Notes under the pieces: model-generated | Seen by the model: only the letters and a program-made list of their open reading frames with translations | What the model was told of the DNA's origin: nothing | Database searches by the model: none | Program-made: the position numbers and the translations under genes | Shown here: positions 46,738 to 57,756 of the stretch, piece after piece | Position numbering within the stretch: the stretch's first letter is position 1 | How the letters are laid out: each line of letters starts with the position of its first letter | Assembly: GCF_958298935.1 (NCBI RefSeq) | Contig: NC_084938.1 | Span: 2,425,501-2,489,500, forward strand | Length of the DNA: 64,000 nt | Direction of reading: 5' to 3' | Origin: Phragmites australis | Taxonomy: Eukaryota; Streptophyta; Magnoliopsida; Poales; Poaceae

Positions 46738-47582
46738 CCGTGAAGATGACCACCATGGCACCCGCGGCGTTGAGTGCCGGGGGAGCAGTATTCCCATGTA
46801 CCACAAGCTCAACTTTCCCTATTACAATGGAGAATCTGATCCGCTGCTGTGGCTTAACAAGTGCGAACATTTTTTCGTGGGCAGCGGATCATCGAGGAAG
46901 AGAAGGTCTGGCTTGCTTCGTTCCATCTTGATGATGATGCTGAGCACTGGTACTTCCAGTTGGAGCACGAGTTTGGCATCATCTCTTGGGCCCGATTCGC
47001 CAAATTCATCAACCTTCGGTTTGGACCGCCCATCTGCACCAACTCTCTGGAAGAACTGAAGGATCTCCACCGTTCTAGATCAGTGGAGGACTACCAGCGT
47101 TAGTTCCTAGCGCTCGTTTATCACTGGAAGGACCTGTCACCACAGCATCAGATCAACTTGTTCACGGTTGGCCTTGGACAGCCGTTGCGCACCGATATGG
47201 AGCTCCAGAACCCATCCAACCTGCAAATCGCCATGAGCTTGGCCAAGGCATATGAATGCTTCCAGTCCGCGGTGGTTAGCAGATCTCTACCACCACGCTC
47301 CCAACCGACGTCGCAGACTAATGGATCAACAGCAAAAATGGTGCACACCACTAGGGTTATGGTTAAGGCCACCACGGGTAAGGTCGGGGCCCCTACCGAG
47401 CACACCACGATGGTGCCACGACCACAGAATCATCATTTGTCAACAGAAGAGATGACCGCCAAGCGCCTCAATGGGGAGTGTTACTACTGCCCCGAAAAGT
47501 TTACAAAGAACCACAAGTGCGCTGGGAAGGGTGTGTTCCTCCTGGAGCTCAATGACGATGGCAGCACCACTGATGACATTGA
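46738..47582 (+). pseudogene. Ty3/gypsy gag fragment, opposite strand to its host element
   Basis: Reads MYHKLNFPYYNGESDPLLWL, then (frame change) WLASFHLDDDAEHWYFQLE, INLRFGPPICTNSLEELKDL, one stop (TAG at 47,101-47,103), then LFTVGLGQPLRTDMELQNP and a zinc-knuckle-like CYYCPEKFTKNHKC at about 47,484-47,525. This is the retrotransposon gag of a common grass gypsy lineage, distinct from the minus-strand gag at 52,310-53,880. It stops where protease would begin and is bracketed by the 325-bp direct repeats. No pol of this polarity follows. It may be a nested fragment or sequence captured by template switching. Confidence 0.75.
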
Positions 47583-47905
47583 CGATTTTGGAGGATTTGG
47601 CAAGAGTCGAGTCACCTCTAACGCAACTCCGCTTGTTGGCCCTCGGGGGCAGACAATCTCAAGGTCCTACTCACAGGGTTGGAGCCAACCGCCATCGTGC
47701 TTCCCTCGCTATAGAGAGGGTCTTCCCCTGTCGCTCCCGCTTGATCTCTGGCTCGAGCTATTCCCCTGGTCGAGGTTATCGACATCTATAACGACGAGGA
47801 GGTGATCGACTGGGACCTTATGAAGGAGGAGACTGATGAAGAGGAGAAGGCGGGCGAGAAGTAGAAGGAAGGTCAGCCAGGTTTGCCGGCACAGGTTAAC
47901 AGCTC
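47583..47905. repeat. 325-bp direct repeat, right copy
   Basis: Matches 46,413-46,737 with a few substitutions. Repeat starts are 1,170 bases apart. Each copy starts TGA(T/C)GATTTTGG and ends GGTTA(G/A)CA, so TG...CA ends are present, but no target duplication or primer site was found. Confidence 0.85.
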
Positions 47906-48714
47906 TAGTAGGGTCTTCACGCAGGCCACCCTCCCTGGCCCCCACACAGGTCATCGTCCAATTACTAGGGCGACCAGCTGCCCCCCTAAGGAAGAGTATA
48001 AAAGGGCCCTCGACTCATTTAAGGGCAAGTAGGGGTCCATATACTTTTGAATTCTTGGAGGTGATGGATCTGTATGATTTGCAATAGTTAGGCGGAACCT
48101 TTTCGTCAACCTGTCTCTAGCCACTCGAGTAGAGAGGTAATGTACCATGGTAGTGAGCCTGGTCGAATGTAATCAACCTGCCTGTAACCTATCTTTCCCA
48201 TGAATGAAAATGTTTCGGTCTTTTCTGATGGCCTCGCCAGTGGCTAGAAGACCATATGGGAGCCCTGTGAGTTTCAGACTGTCTGGTCCGAACCACTGTT
48301 TAAAGTGTTCAGAGAGTTTTCCTTGTGCTGTCATAGCGAGTAGGGTCTGATTGTTCTGCCCTGCAGGTTAGTTGGGCTTTTGAAGCGCGGGACATCCCTT
48401 AGCATGACAAGTCCCTTGGCGACGACCAGAGTGGGGACTTGTGGCCTTGTGGTCACTATCCCAAGTCGTTCATACCTTTGACATTGCACGAGCAACGATC
48501 CCACACTGTTCAAGAGCTCTCGGCCATCTGGTTATTTTAACTTCCTGGTCGCCAGATCCTGTAGTTGTCGTTGAGCGTTATCGCGTACTATGGTTGAAGA
48601 ACCACTCTGGTGGGGTTCCATTGTTGGTCATAAAATTCTACAAAGCAGAGAGTCTGGTCTTTTGAACTTTAAAAACTTACAAGTTATATTCCACGCTCGT
48701 CCGAAAGGTTCTGT
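47906..48714. other. Gypsy 3' region, no recognised coding sequence
   Basis: Between the right direct repeat and the integrase end. It includes a segment ending in AATGAAAATG near 48,205 that could be a plus-strand 3' end, and otherwise only short frames. Confidence 0.4.
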
Positions 48715-49860
48715 AAAATAGAGAAATATGCCCATCTCTGAGCAACCCTACATATAGAACTTGCATAGTAGGGCAATGTTCCAGGAGTTATGTAATTCAC
48801 GGCTGTCCTCCATAACTAGCTTGACCACACCAGGTCATATGACATCGACCACTTTGTAGGGCCCTTCCCATTTGGGGAAAAGTTTATTCTGACCGGCCTT
48901 ATTCTGAATTTGCCTAAGGACGAGGTCGCCTACGACCAGTCTCCGCTCCTGCACCTTACAACTGTGATAGCATTTGAGGCTTTGCTGATATCGGGTATCT
49001 CGAATTAGAGCACGCTCGCGGAACTCTTCGATTAGGTTTACATCATCCTCTCATCACGCCACCTAGTCACCGTCTGAGTAGTTGGCCACTCGAGGCGATT
49101 GAAAAGTGTTCTCAGAGGGAAGCATTACCTCTGCACCAAAAATAATGAAGAAAGGGGTTTCGGCCGTAGCCCTACTGAGATTCGCTCACAGTGACCAGAG
49201 TATTGTGGGTAGTTCATCCACCCAGCGTCTTGAATAGCTTTTAAGCCGATCAAAGACCCAGATTTTGATCCTTTGCATTATCATCTCATTTGCCCTTTTG
49301 ATATGTCTATTGCTCTGTAGGTGTGCCACCGACGCATAGCAAACTTTGGTCCCAATCTCTTTATAGTAGTCCTAGAAAGCACTACTGGCATACTGAATCT
49401 TGTTGTCCATAATTATGCAATTTGGACTGCAAAACCGCACTACCAGCCCCCGTGCGAACTTAATCGCTGCTGTGGTGGTGATCTTCCTGACGGACTCAAC
49501 CTCTATCCACTTGGTGAATTTTTCAACTACCACGAACAGGAATTTAAAATCGTCTAGGGTTTTAGGGTACGGTCCCACGATATCGAGCGCCCAAACAACG
49601 AAAGGCCAAGAGAGTTATATAATGTGTAGTGTTTGGGCTGGTAGGTTGGTTTGTCTGCCATGGTGTTGACATGACTCGCACCGTTTCACCAGCTCGCAAT
49701 CATCTTGGAGGGCAGTAGGCCAATAAAATCCTTGCCAGAATACTTTTCCGACAAGAGTGTGGTACGAAGCGTTGCTACCACATATGGCTCCATGGATATC
49801 AGAGAGCATTGTCCTCCCCTCTTCCTAAGTGATGCATTTCAGTAAAACGCAATTGCTACC
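48715..49860 (-). pseudogene. Gypsy integrase, C-terminal two thirds
   Basis: Minus-strand pieces: GSNASYHTLVGKVFWQGFYW and CESCQHHGRQTN (end of the zinc-binding HHCC region, 49,809-49,615); GPYPKTLDDFKFLFVVVEKFTKWIE (start of the catalytic core, 49,578-49,372); then near 49,060-48,720 FRERALIRDTRYQQ, VGDLVLRQIQNKAGQ and KLFPKWEGPYKVVD, a GPY-type C-terminal segment. Several stops. The upstream part of the same domain is cut off by a solo LTR at 49,878. Confidence 0.8.
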
Positions 49861-49877
49861 CCGATGGTAAAGGCGTC

Positions 49878-51000
49878 TGTCGGTGATATGGGAACTGGGG
49901 GTTCCCAAGTCCTGAGGCCAGGACAGCGCAGTGCCACATGGCGCCATCCCTCAGGGACCATCTCCCCGAGGGCCCAAGAAAAGCCAGAACCGGGAGGGGG
50001 TGCTCAGGTCCAAGAACAGTTGGTCCTCGAGTACCTAGAGTTCCCCGAGGACCCGAGAAAAGCCAGATCCAGGAGGGAGTGCTCAAGGCCAAGAACAGTT
50101 AATCCTTGAGTACCCAGAGTTCCCCGAGGACCTGAGAAGCCCCTTGCCGGTGGACCCCGCAAGGGCTCCACGATGAGGTGTCGAACGGTGGGAAGCCCGA
50201 TGCTGCATTTAAGAGGGAGCGTGGCCGATCACATCCAACCACTCCCCCCACACCTGTCGTACTGAGTACGTCAGTCCCTGCCACCGCCTGGTAGGGAGGC
50301 GTGGCACAATTAATGCGACGAGTCCCATTGCATGTCCTTCGCGAGCCCAAGTAGAAAGACGGCCTGAAGATATCGCCGTTGGGCTCGAGGCATATCGCCT
50401 GTCGCCCTGCTACGTCAGACCGTGTCAGATCTACTCTGACTGGACAGGCATGAGAGGATACTCAGTGGCTGGCTGGTGGGCCCCCCTGCACCTGCTAAAG
50501 TTAAGGTGTAATGACCGACGAGACCATCCGAGAGGCACATTTTTAACCCCTGTAACATCAAACTATAGATCCATAATGGTTATTTTTCATTTATGGTTTA
50601 CAGGAACTTGTGCCCCCATTCTGGGCACGCAGAGCCTCCCCCCGGTAGGATAAAAGGGGGGAGCACTTCGTAGAAAGACAGGCGAAATTCAGACGAAGCT
50701 GAAGCGAAGACAAGCCAACAAGAGACAAAAAACCTTGTAACACAGAGATCTAGAGAAAGGCATTCCAAGAGCATTAATAACACACCAGACACACAGGAGT
50801 AGTGTATTACGCCTTCGTTCGGCCCGAACCTGTCTAAATCCCTTGTGCATTTACTCCTACTAGCCGACGATCATTTGACCCGTCTAAGTCCCACACATTC
50901 GCATTAATCCCACGTACGAGATAGATCCGTAATCAGGCCCCCGACCGAATCTCAAAGAAGGTCCCTCATGATCCCCACTTGCGGTGTTCATCCACTGACA
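49878..51000 (+). mobile_element. Solo LTR nested in the gypsy pol region
   Basis: 1,123 bases beginning TGTCGGTGATATGGGAAC and ending TCCACTGACA, with the perfect 5-bp target duplication GCGTC (49,873-49,877 and 51,001-51,005). It contains near-repeats of GAGTTCCCCGAGGACC and a TATA-like GGATAAAAGG at about 50,649. No internal coding sequence remains. It interrupts the gypsy integrase: integrase text resumes on both sides. Assigned to plus from the LTR TATA direction. Confidence 0.88.
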
Positions 51001-51442
51001 GCGTCCCTCTACCAAGGAGTATATTCGGGCTTGCTGCGAGACCTTTTCTTCATGTGTATCATCGTCAAAGATTGCTCGATTCTGAAGGTAGTCCAAGATT
51101 TGATCCATCCAGGTCGTACCCGAATCGAGCAAGGCGACCACATGATAGAGACCTGAGGTCGATGGCATCGAAGGAGGCGTTGCCTCTAAAGGTGTTGCCT
51201 CTGGTGCTTCGTTTCTAAGTGGAGCATCCCCTTCACCTTGGCCCGAGACTATATTCGATGGTCGTGTGAGTCTTTCTTCAAAGATTCTGATCGGGACATA
51301 TTCGTGAGAAGAAGCTAGATAGGTCAGCTCATCGGCTAGGATGTTGTCCTTGCAATGGACGTGCTTGACTTCAAAATCAAAAAAAAAAATGCTCCTGTCT
51401 TCTCACTTCGGTGAGGTATGCTGCCATTATTGGATCAGAGCA
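51001..51442 (-). pseudogene. Gypsy RNase H/integrase linker
   Basis: Minus-strand frame at 51,168-51,001 reads TTWMDQILDYLQN and ARIYSLVEG, the linker between RNase H and the integrase zinc finger in this lineage. 51,170-51,442 holds its continuation with stops. Confidence 0.6.
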
Positions 51443-52300
51443 CTAAAACTCCTTATACACTTTGTTAACAACCAATAGTAAGTCCCATATCGCTAAAAGG
51501 CATTTAATACCAAGTGTGGAGGTTGCTCGCGTTCCAAAAAAGAGGCCCTCATATTCCGAAATATTGTTAGTGGCTGAAAAATATAATTGAATTACGTACC
51601 TGAGGAGGTCGCCGGTTGGTGAGGTTAGGACCACTCCAGCCCCCGCTCCCTTTAGCGTGAATGATCCATCGAAGTGTATGACCCAATGCTCATCTACCTC
51701 TGATTGTTGTACCTGCTCGGGCTCAAAGCATGACCACTCGGCCACAAAATTAACCAGTGCTTGGGACTTGATAACCGTTCAAAAGATGAACTGGAGATCA
51801 AACTCCTCGAGCTCTACTGTTCGCTTTGTTGTTCTTCCTACTACATCCATATTATGGAGAATTTCTCTAATCGGGAGCGAGAAGATCACCTTGATTTTTT
51901 GGGCTTGGAAGTAGTGTCTGAGCTTACGAGAGACTATTAGAATGGTGTATAGTAGCTTCTAAGCCTGTGGGGTACAGAGCCTTCACGTCATGTAGGACCT
52001 CACTGACGTAGTGCACTGGTAGCTGAAGACCTTCTCGCTCAACAACCAGTATCGCACTCACGACCTGTGGAGTAGCTACAACACAGAGCAAGAGCTCCTC
52101 GTCTAGTCGAGATGCGGTCAGTACAGGAGGGGATGAGAGGTACCTTTTTAGATCTTGGAGGGATGTTTCCGCTTCTGGGGTTCACCAGAAGTGGTCGCTC
52201 TTCTTCAGAAGCTTGAAGAGCGACATCTCGGCCTCTCACAGCCTTAAGATGAACCTTTTCAAAGCTGTCACACATCCTACTAGTCTCTGCACTTCTTTTT
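51443..52300 (-). pseudogene. Gypsy reverse transcriptase end and RNase H
   Basis: Minus strand from 52,290: KRFILRL, LFKLLKKSDHFW, ETSLQDLKRYLSSPPVL, VVSAILVVEREGLQLPVHYVSE (end of RT and connection), then VIHFDGSFTLKGAGAGVVL and NNISEYEGLFFG at 51,690-51,560 (the RNase H start, with its first catalytic Asp in FDGS). The RT palm with its YxDD box is missing. Stops interrupt the connection region. Confidence 0.8.
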
Positions 52301-52309
52301 CTCCTTCCG

Positions 52310-53880
52310 GTCGACCCCTTTGGAGGAGGCAAGCTGGTCGGAGGTCGGCCACGACCTGGCATCAATCTGATGCTCTCGGGCCTCGATGGCCTATGCGCAC
52401 TTGTCTGTGAGCTCAAAAAGCTTGGTAGTGCTTTGGATTTTCTTGGTGGTCAGCTTCTCGATCATCTTTTTGATCTCTGATCCCTCTCTTAAACGCTATG
52501 ACCACAGATTCACTCATGATCCATGGAATGGTGTTTTGACACTCAGTGAAGCACCAGATGAAGTGTTACAATGACTCACCTTGCCACTGGTTGACTTAGT
52601 ACAGGTCATCCTCGACCTTGGGTTGGGCATAGCTCCCCTAAAAGTTGGCGACAAACTGGTCGCACGGATCCTCCCAAGAGCGAACCAACTCACGGGGGAG
52701 GTTCATAAGCTAGGACCGGGCTGAACCAATCAAGGCGGTTGGAAAGTAGTTGGCCATGACTTTCCCGTAGCCTCCCACGGCTTGCACCATTGTGATGTAG
52801 ATCTGTAGGAACTCCTCGAGGTTGGTCGATCCATCATACTTTTTGGTTAGGACGGGCTGGAACTTGTCTAGCCAGTGCACCTCTTGCAGTCATGCTAAGA
52901 GGGCATTACACCCTGCTCTGTAATGGGGAGTCAGCCGCTGATGGGCAACAGCGCGTGCTCGGAGAGAGAGATGACGGTCACGCGGTCCTGGGGAGGGGAT
53001 AGAGGAATCTGACGCCTCCCTGTGTGGAGTAGGCGAGTGATAGGGCTACTTACTCTTTTCCTGTTTTCGCCGGGTGCGATCCTCCTACTCTCGGGTGGTC
53101 ATCTGGCTCTAGATCACGTCGCGAAGGCCGCGTTGGCACAGAGAGTCACACAAGTCAGAGGGTTGGTTGTCCCGACGCTGTGAGGTCACCAAGCGCTCCC
53201 CGTTACCGAGGGAGGACAGGATCTTTTCTGCCGTGGGGCCTGTCATAATTCTTAGCAATCGCAACCTTCACCAGTCCTAGAGACGGACGTGGTGTTTGTT
53301 GTCGCAGTTTGGCGTCGGGCGGTCTCAACCGGGTAGGTGAGGTCACATAACAATGGTGCTACTGGCAAACCCTCTGGTACTGCTACCGGTTGGTGGCTAA
53401 TAAGCATTCACACGGTCTGTAGATTTTGTGTAGGCGTCATGACCTCATAGTCGAGCTGCTGTGCGCGAAGTGGTGACATATTGTGAGGGGTGAGCTCTCG
53501 ACATTTGTGCGGCGTGACGGCCTTGGTGATGACGCTTCCAAGGACCGCATCCTATGCAACGGCTCCTCCGGGCAACGTTGTGGTGGTTGGAACTATGCCT
53601 GAGTGTCCCCGTGTCTGGTGCCAGTCTGGTTCACCTCTGGGCGTGTGGTCTAGGGATCATTGTCGGCACCTGGAACATGGGAGCCTTCGCTGCCCCCCAT
53701 TGTATGAACTGTCATGCAAACTTTATGTTGAACCTCAGAGCCTTCTGACTCTGATTTGGTGTCCCATACCTAGAGCACGTCGGGCTCATCTGGGTTATAC
53801 CCCATGATGAACACCTCGCTGTGACCGGGGTCCTCAGAATGGGACACAGCGGTTGCCGTGGATTCATCCATGGGTAGCCC
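52310..53880 (-). pseudogene. Gypsy gag of the host element
   Basis: Minus strand: the start MDESTATAVSHSEDPGHSEV at 53,872-53,813, a long linker, then KYDGSTNLEEFLQIYITMVQ, FPTALIGSARS and SWEDPCDQFVANF at 52,850-52,640 (retrotransposon gag domain), then ITTKKI-like and KKEKKK stretches near 52,300-52,420. Several stops. It joins directly to the end of RT, so protease and most of RT were lost in one deletion. Confidence 0.7.
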
Positions 53881-53938
53881 AATCTAATCTCTAATACTTA
53901 CTGAAACGCAAAAATATGCTCCTACCTAGCGCGCCAAC

Positions 53939-54760
53939 TATCAAGGGTTAGTTCCTGACAATGATTCTAGGGTGTACCGGTCGATGGACGTGTGAACAAC
54001 GCTTGCAGTGTGTGTGTGTTTGTGATGAGCTCAAGAACACAGGGGTTATCCAGGTTTAGGCCTTCCGAAGAATAACTGTCCTACGTCCTGTGTATTTTGT
54101 TACCAGTATTTGTAAACTGGTTACAGATAAGTCCCCTTTGCTAGACTCATTCTCCTCTTTATATACAAGAGAATGAAAACTTACAAGTAGGCTCTTTTTC
54201 GCTGACCCATACCTAGCTAGATGTACTTTTTTCAGGTCATCATCATGCGAAGCGTGCGTAAGCACCAGTGGTACTATGGGGCTCGTCACATCCTCTTGGA
54301 CAGCTCATTTTCCAAGCTGTTCTATTTCAACCTTTCGTAAGTCCACCTGCAAGTTTGTCCACTTGCCTGTTCGTTCTGTAGACCCTGCCCCATTTGTCGT
54401 GTGATGCTAAGTCGGCCATTACACCCTATTCCGTAGCAATTAATGCTACGGGACAGGCGCTACCCATCTGCACCGGCCATAACTTTGTTCGCTGGAGGAA
54501 GAACCTCGGGAAAGAAAACACTTGAGTAGATATCAATAAATACGACTGGACATGTTAGGTATGGACGCCCCACGACCAGCACTTGTTGGTCACGGGATCA
54601 CATAAAATCGCAAGGAAGCTGATCACAAAAGCCTCGCTCTAGCCATGTGAGCCAAGAGTTGATCGCGCGATGAATCAAAGCTCAAAAAATATCTCTCGCC
54701 GGATACCATATCCTACATGAAGCCCATTAGCTAGGATACCGTCTAACTCAATACTCGAGC
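53939..54760 (-). mobile_element. 5' LTR of the Ty3/gypsy element
   Basis: Matches the 44,960-45,832 LTR over its length with substitutions and indels. The inner end reads (minus strand) CCCTTGATA, followed by TTGGCGCGCTAGGTAGG. The outer end has decayed to ATACTCGAG near 54,756, so the target duplication is not certain. Confidence 0.8.
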
Positions 54761-54899
54761 TGTTCTAGAATTGCATAATAAAGAGGACCAATACATTGAC
54801 AGCCTTGTGCTTGTTTTGATCAATCGGTTTGTCTATAACATGAATGCTTTTGCTGCCCATACGATCCTGCTAATGAATTGCTCTATGTTGGCATTTCAG

Positions 54900-55114
54900 G
54901 CAAGTTCCCAACTTTGGTTACTCATTAGGAGACCTGGAAGCCAAGGTGAACGAGACGAAAGCGACGGTCAGGTTTGAGCTTATCACGGTTCTTTCATTCC
55001 TTGCGTGGCGTTGTGGTCGGTAACCTGACCATGGAGGAGAAGCAGATTTAGTAGAACATCCAAATGAGCCTGTACATCAAGAGCACAATGGGAAAGTCGT
55101 ACAGAGTGTTCTGA
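54900..55114 (+). pseudogene. Ribosomal protein L10a (uL1) last exon, captured and broken
   Basis: After a splice acceptor (GGCATTTCAG) the plus strand reads KFPTLVTH, stop, then (minus one base) LEAKVNETKATVRFEL, GNLTMEEKQI, two stops in place of QQ, NIQMS, and finally LYIKSTMGK...RVF with a stop at the normal C-terminus. This is the C-terminal region of cytosolic ribosomal protein L10a (uL1). About 17 residues before LYIKSTMGK are missing. Not functional. It lies in the right half of the Pack-CACTA, 370 bases inside its end; the gypsy insertion falls in what was the intron upstream. Confidence 0.88.
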
Positions 55115-55516
55115 TTTCTATGTTCTTCTCTAAATCAGTAGTCTTGTTTTTCTTCTCTAAGTCAGTAGTCATATATAGTGGAGTATCATATACAGTCGAA
55201 TGTCATCTAAATTTGTCATATAGTGGAAGCCAACATTGAACAAGTGTCTTCCAGAACAGCGGTTTTTTTGTTTTTCCAGTGGAAACCGTCTGTAGCTAGA
55301 TTAATCACAGACGGGTGTGTAAGAAAATCGTCTGTAGCTAGATTAATCACTTACGGATTTTTACCCATCTATGGTATCTTGATACTATAGATATTTTTTT
55401 CATACGGCTGCAAAACCTTTCTGTAAAAGGGGTTCAAAACCGTATGTGGGTTCAAAACCGTATGTAATAGGGATTTCTGTGGTAGTGACTTGTACGTCCT
55501 AAGGGTCTCCCTGTAA

Positions 55517-56329
55517 GAGCATCGCCAACCAACCCCTCAAATTTAGCTTCATATTCTCCTACCTAGTGAGTTTCCTATCCAAATTTCAGTCCCTATTTAT
55601 TAGCGTACTTCAACTGACTCTCTAAATCTCACTCTCTAAATTTCATTCACCTAAATTTATTAGTATCATAAATAAAAAATATTTGCACCAGCTATATTTC
55701 CAATGGCTAAATTTTGTATATGTTTGAATTTTGTTTGAATTCAAATTAAATTAAAAGAATAATATCACATGACATGATAAAAATGCATATAAATGGTGCA
55801 TTACAAAAGAATTCACTTTTTCACCATATCACATAGGGTTAGAAATCATTTTATAAATTAGTCCATTAAATAAGAAGAATATTAGTAAAAAAAAATTAGA
55901 TTTTTGAAAATTTATTTAAGGTCCTAACAATTGTTAAAAGTTATCAAAGTAGACTTTTTGGAGAATCTTACTTTAAATTCTATGGATGGATCCAATTAAA
56001 ATAGGTTGTACATGGATTATGGAATATATACAAAAAGTTCTAGAATTTTTAGAACAATAAAAGATCATTATTTTGAACATAGAAGATGTGAAGGAAAATT
56101 GAAACTGTCGAGTACTGTTCACAGTGGGTCCACTTATTATCGTCTCCTTCCTTCTAATGAACCGGAGTTGGCGAGCCTCTCCAGCTAACTGGATGTGGCG
56201 AGTGAGGCAGAACGGATAGCGAGTCGGCAAGTTTGGCGATAGAGATAGTGTGTCAGTTGAAGTGATTTTTCGTCTGACTCGACAAATTTGGTGATAGCGA
56301 GTCATTTGCCGAGCATGTTGAAGTTGCTC
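55517..56329. mobile_element. Possible Tourist/PIF-Harbinger-type MITE, 813 bp
   Basis: The left end GAGCATCGCCAACC and the right end, reversed GAGCAACTTCAACA, with TAA on both sides (55,514-55,516 and 56,330-56,332). This fits a Harbinger-type TWA target. The interior is AT-rich without a gene and shares a 300-400 bp segment with 61,840-62,230. Confidence 0.6.
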
Positions 56330-56332
56330 TAA

Positions 56333-57562
56333 GGACAACTCTAAGGGCTCATGGCCAAGTTTTTATGGTTCTATTTGGTAAAGCTTCGGTTCCACTTAGC
56401 TCTAGAAATTTGTGTAATCAGAGGTGTTGGTACATCGAGGTTGTTTGGACGGACCATTTTATTTCTATTTTAATTAAAAGTATATACTAAATCACTTTAT
56501 CTTAACTTACAAATGCAAAATCTAACATAGAGCTAGAGCTAAAACTCTACCAAATAGTATCTATGTATCTTTCAAAATACTCACTCTGTTTCACATGTTC
56601 GCTTATCTTCTCAAGAAGCATTATTCCATAAATACCCCGATTAAGTACTATACTAAATATTTAGATATGCATTTTTTTTTTAAGTCAGGGTGCTTGTTAG
56701 TTTATTACGACGACGTTGTCACCAGGCGTGCAGAGCAGTAGCTAGAGAGAATGTACGTGGTTGGTAAGGAGCAAAGACTGGGGACGTTGCCAACGTTGCC
56801 GGAAGACTGGAAGAGGTTTTCAATTCGCCCCGTCGCAACGTGAAAACGACGGTCATGCTCCGTTCCAAAGCAAGGCCAACATTGCATGGTTTTCACGTCA
56901 ATAATTTCGCCTTGTGATTAAAAAAGTCAATTATAGTAACAAATTCAAATCTTAGTATTCACAATTTATACACACGCAGGTGCGTAATTTCGGAGATTAA
57001 ATTTAGACGTATGGTAGATGTGTACTCATGGGTGTAGGTATGCGCATGGTGTGCTTGTGTTGTAGTATATATGTGCGGGTACGTCACCGTGTAATGAAAA
57101 GTACATAGAGAACGAGAATTTCTTTAGAAGTTCTTGCATGCGTTCATACTTACCCTATGACAAATTAACGTGCGAGATGCGCTATCGTCTCCTCTCCTTG
57201 GTGGACGGTCAATCGTCTTGTTGGTGCTCCGTGCACGCACGCACTCGTTGGTGAAAGCAAATTTTATATGATTATATTTTTGGTGAAATGTATTCATCTT
57301 CTCTTTTTCCATTGAACCATTGAATCACGAAATTAATGACATAGATGATGTTTAAAAAAAAACTCTAAACCGTGTCCTATAAAATTTATTTTCCACATTG
57401 GTGATAGTGTAGTCGAGGATCGATGCCAGCTAGCGTATCTACGTCGTTGTTGTCAAGTTGGAGTCAGCTCGGTCGTCAGGCATCCTTCACACATGTCTTT
57501 TACAAGCACACAGCTTGAACGCATCACATGGATGTACAAGAAATCCATACAGATGCGGTAAC
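56333..57562. other. Intergenic, no recognised feature
   Basis: AT-rich single-copy-looking sequence. Short frames only; I see no gene, terminal repeat or RNA. Confidence 0.5.
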
Positions 57563-57748
57563 CAGGGGCGGATCCAGGGCCCGTGCTGGGGGGCTGCAGC
57601 ACGGGCCCAGCTCACGAAGCCCAGAGAAATAAAGGAGAAAATTCAGAAAAAATCTAAAAAATTCTTCTCACATAGTACGGATTCAACCAAAAAGCTTAAG
57701 AGCAAAAGACGCAACACCCCACCGTAACATGAGCTGAATCCGCCACTG
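57563..57748. mobile_element. hAT-type MITE, 186 bp
   Basis: Starts CAGGGGCGGATCCAGG and ends CTGAATCCGCCACTG, an inverted repeat with mismatches of the well-known CAGnGGCGGAnCCAG class. Flanks GCGGTAAC (57,555-57,562) and ACGGTAAC (57,749-57,756) agree at 7 of 8 bases. Confidence 0.78.
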
Positions 57749-57756
57749 ACGGTAAC

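Larger units (their letters stand above)
45833..53938 (-). mobile_element. Ty3/gypsy internal region, deleted and rearranged
   Basis: On the minus strand from the 5' LTR inward: a primer-site-like segment TTGGCGCGCTAGGTAGG; gag (53,880-52,310); the end of RT and RNase H (52,300-51,443); integrase (about 51,170-48,715, split by a solo LTR). The last 2.9 kb before the 3' LTR holds a gag fragment of another gypsy lineage on the plus strand. Protease and most of RT are absent. A (GA)n tract lies near 45,993-46,010. Non-autonomous and old: all frames contain stops. Confidence 0.8.
43867..55487. mobile_element. Pack-CACTA carrying ribosomal protein gene pieces
   Basis: The left end CACTAATATGTAAATGATAG and the right end, reversed CACTACCACAGAAATCCC, share CACTA, an AAAT and an ACGG further in. 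ACT flanks both sides (43,864-43,866 and 55,488-55,490). Repeats around AACCGTCTGTAG / GACGGTTTT fill 43,890-44,160 and 55,270-55,470. No transposase is present. Between the ends are a promoter-like segment (44,258-44,300), exon-like sequence to about 44,810, and the last exon of an RPL10a gene (54,900-55,114). The middle is taken up by a later gypsy insertion (44,960-54,760), so the element was originally about 1.8 kb. Confidence 0.75.

Noticed and set aside
46413..47905. Reading the 325-bp direct repeats as LTRs of a complete nested element
   Set aside because: TG...CA ends are present, but flanking bases do not match and no primer site follows the left copy. Reported only as a direct repeat.
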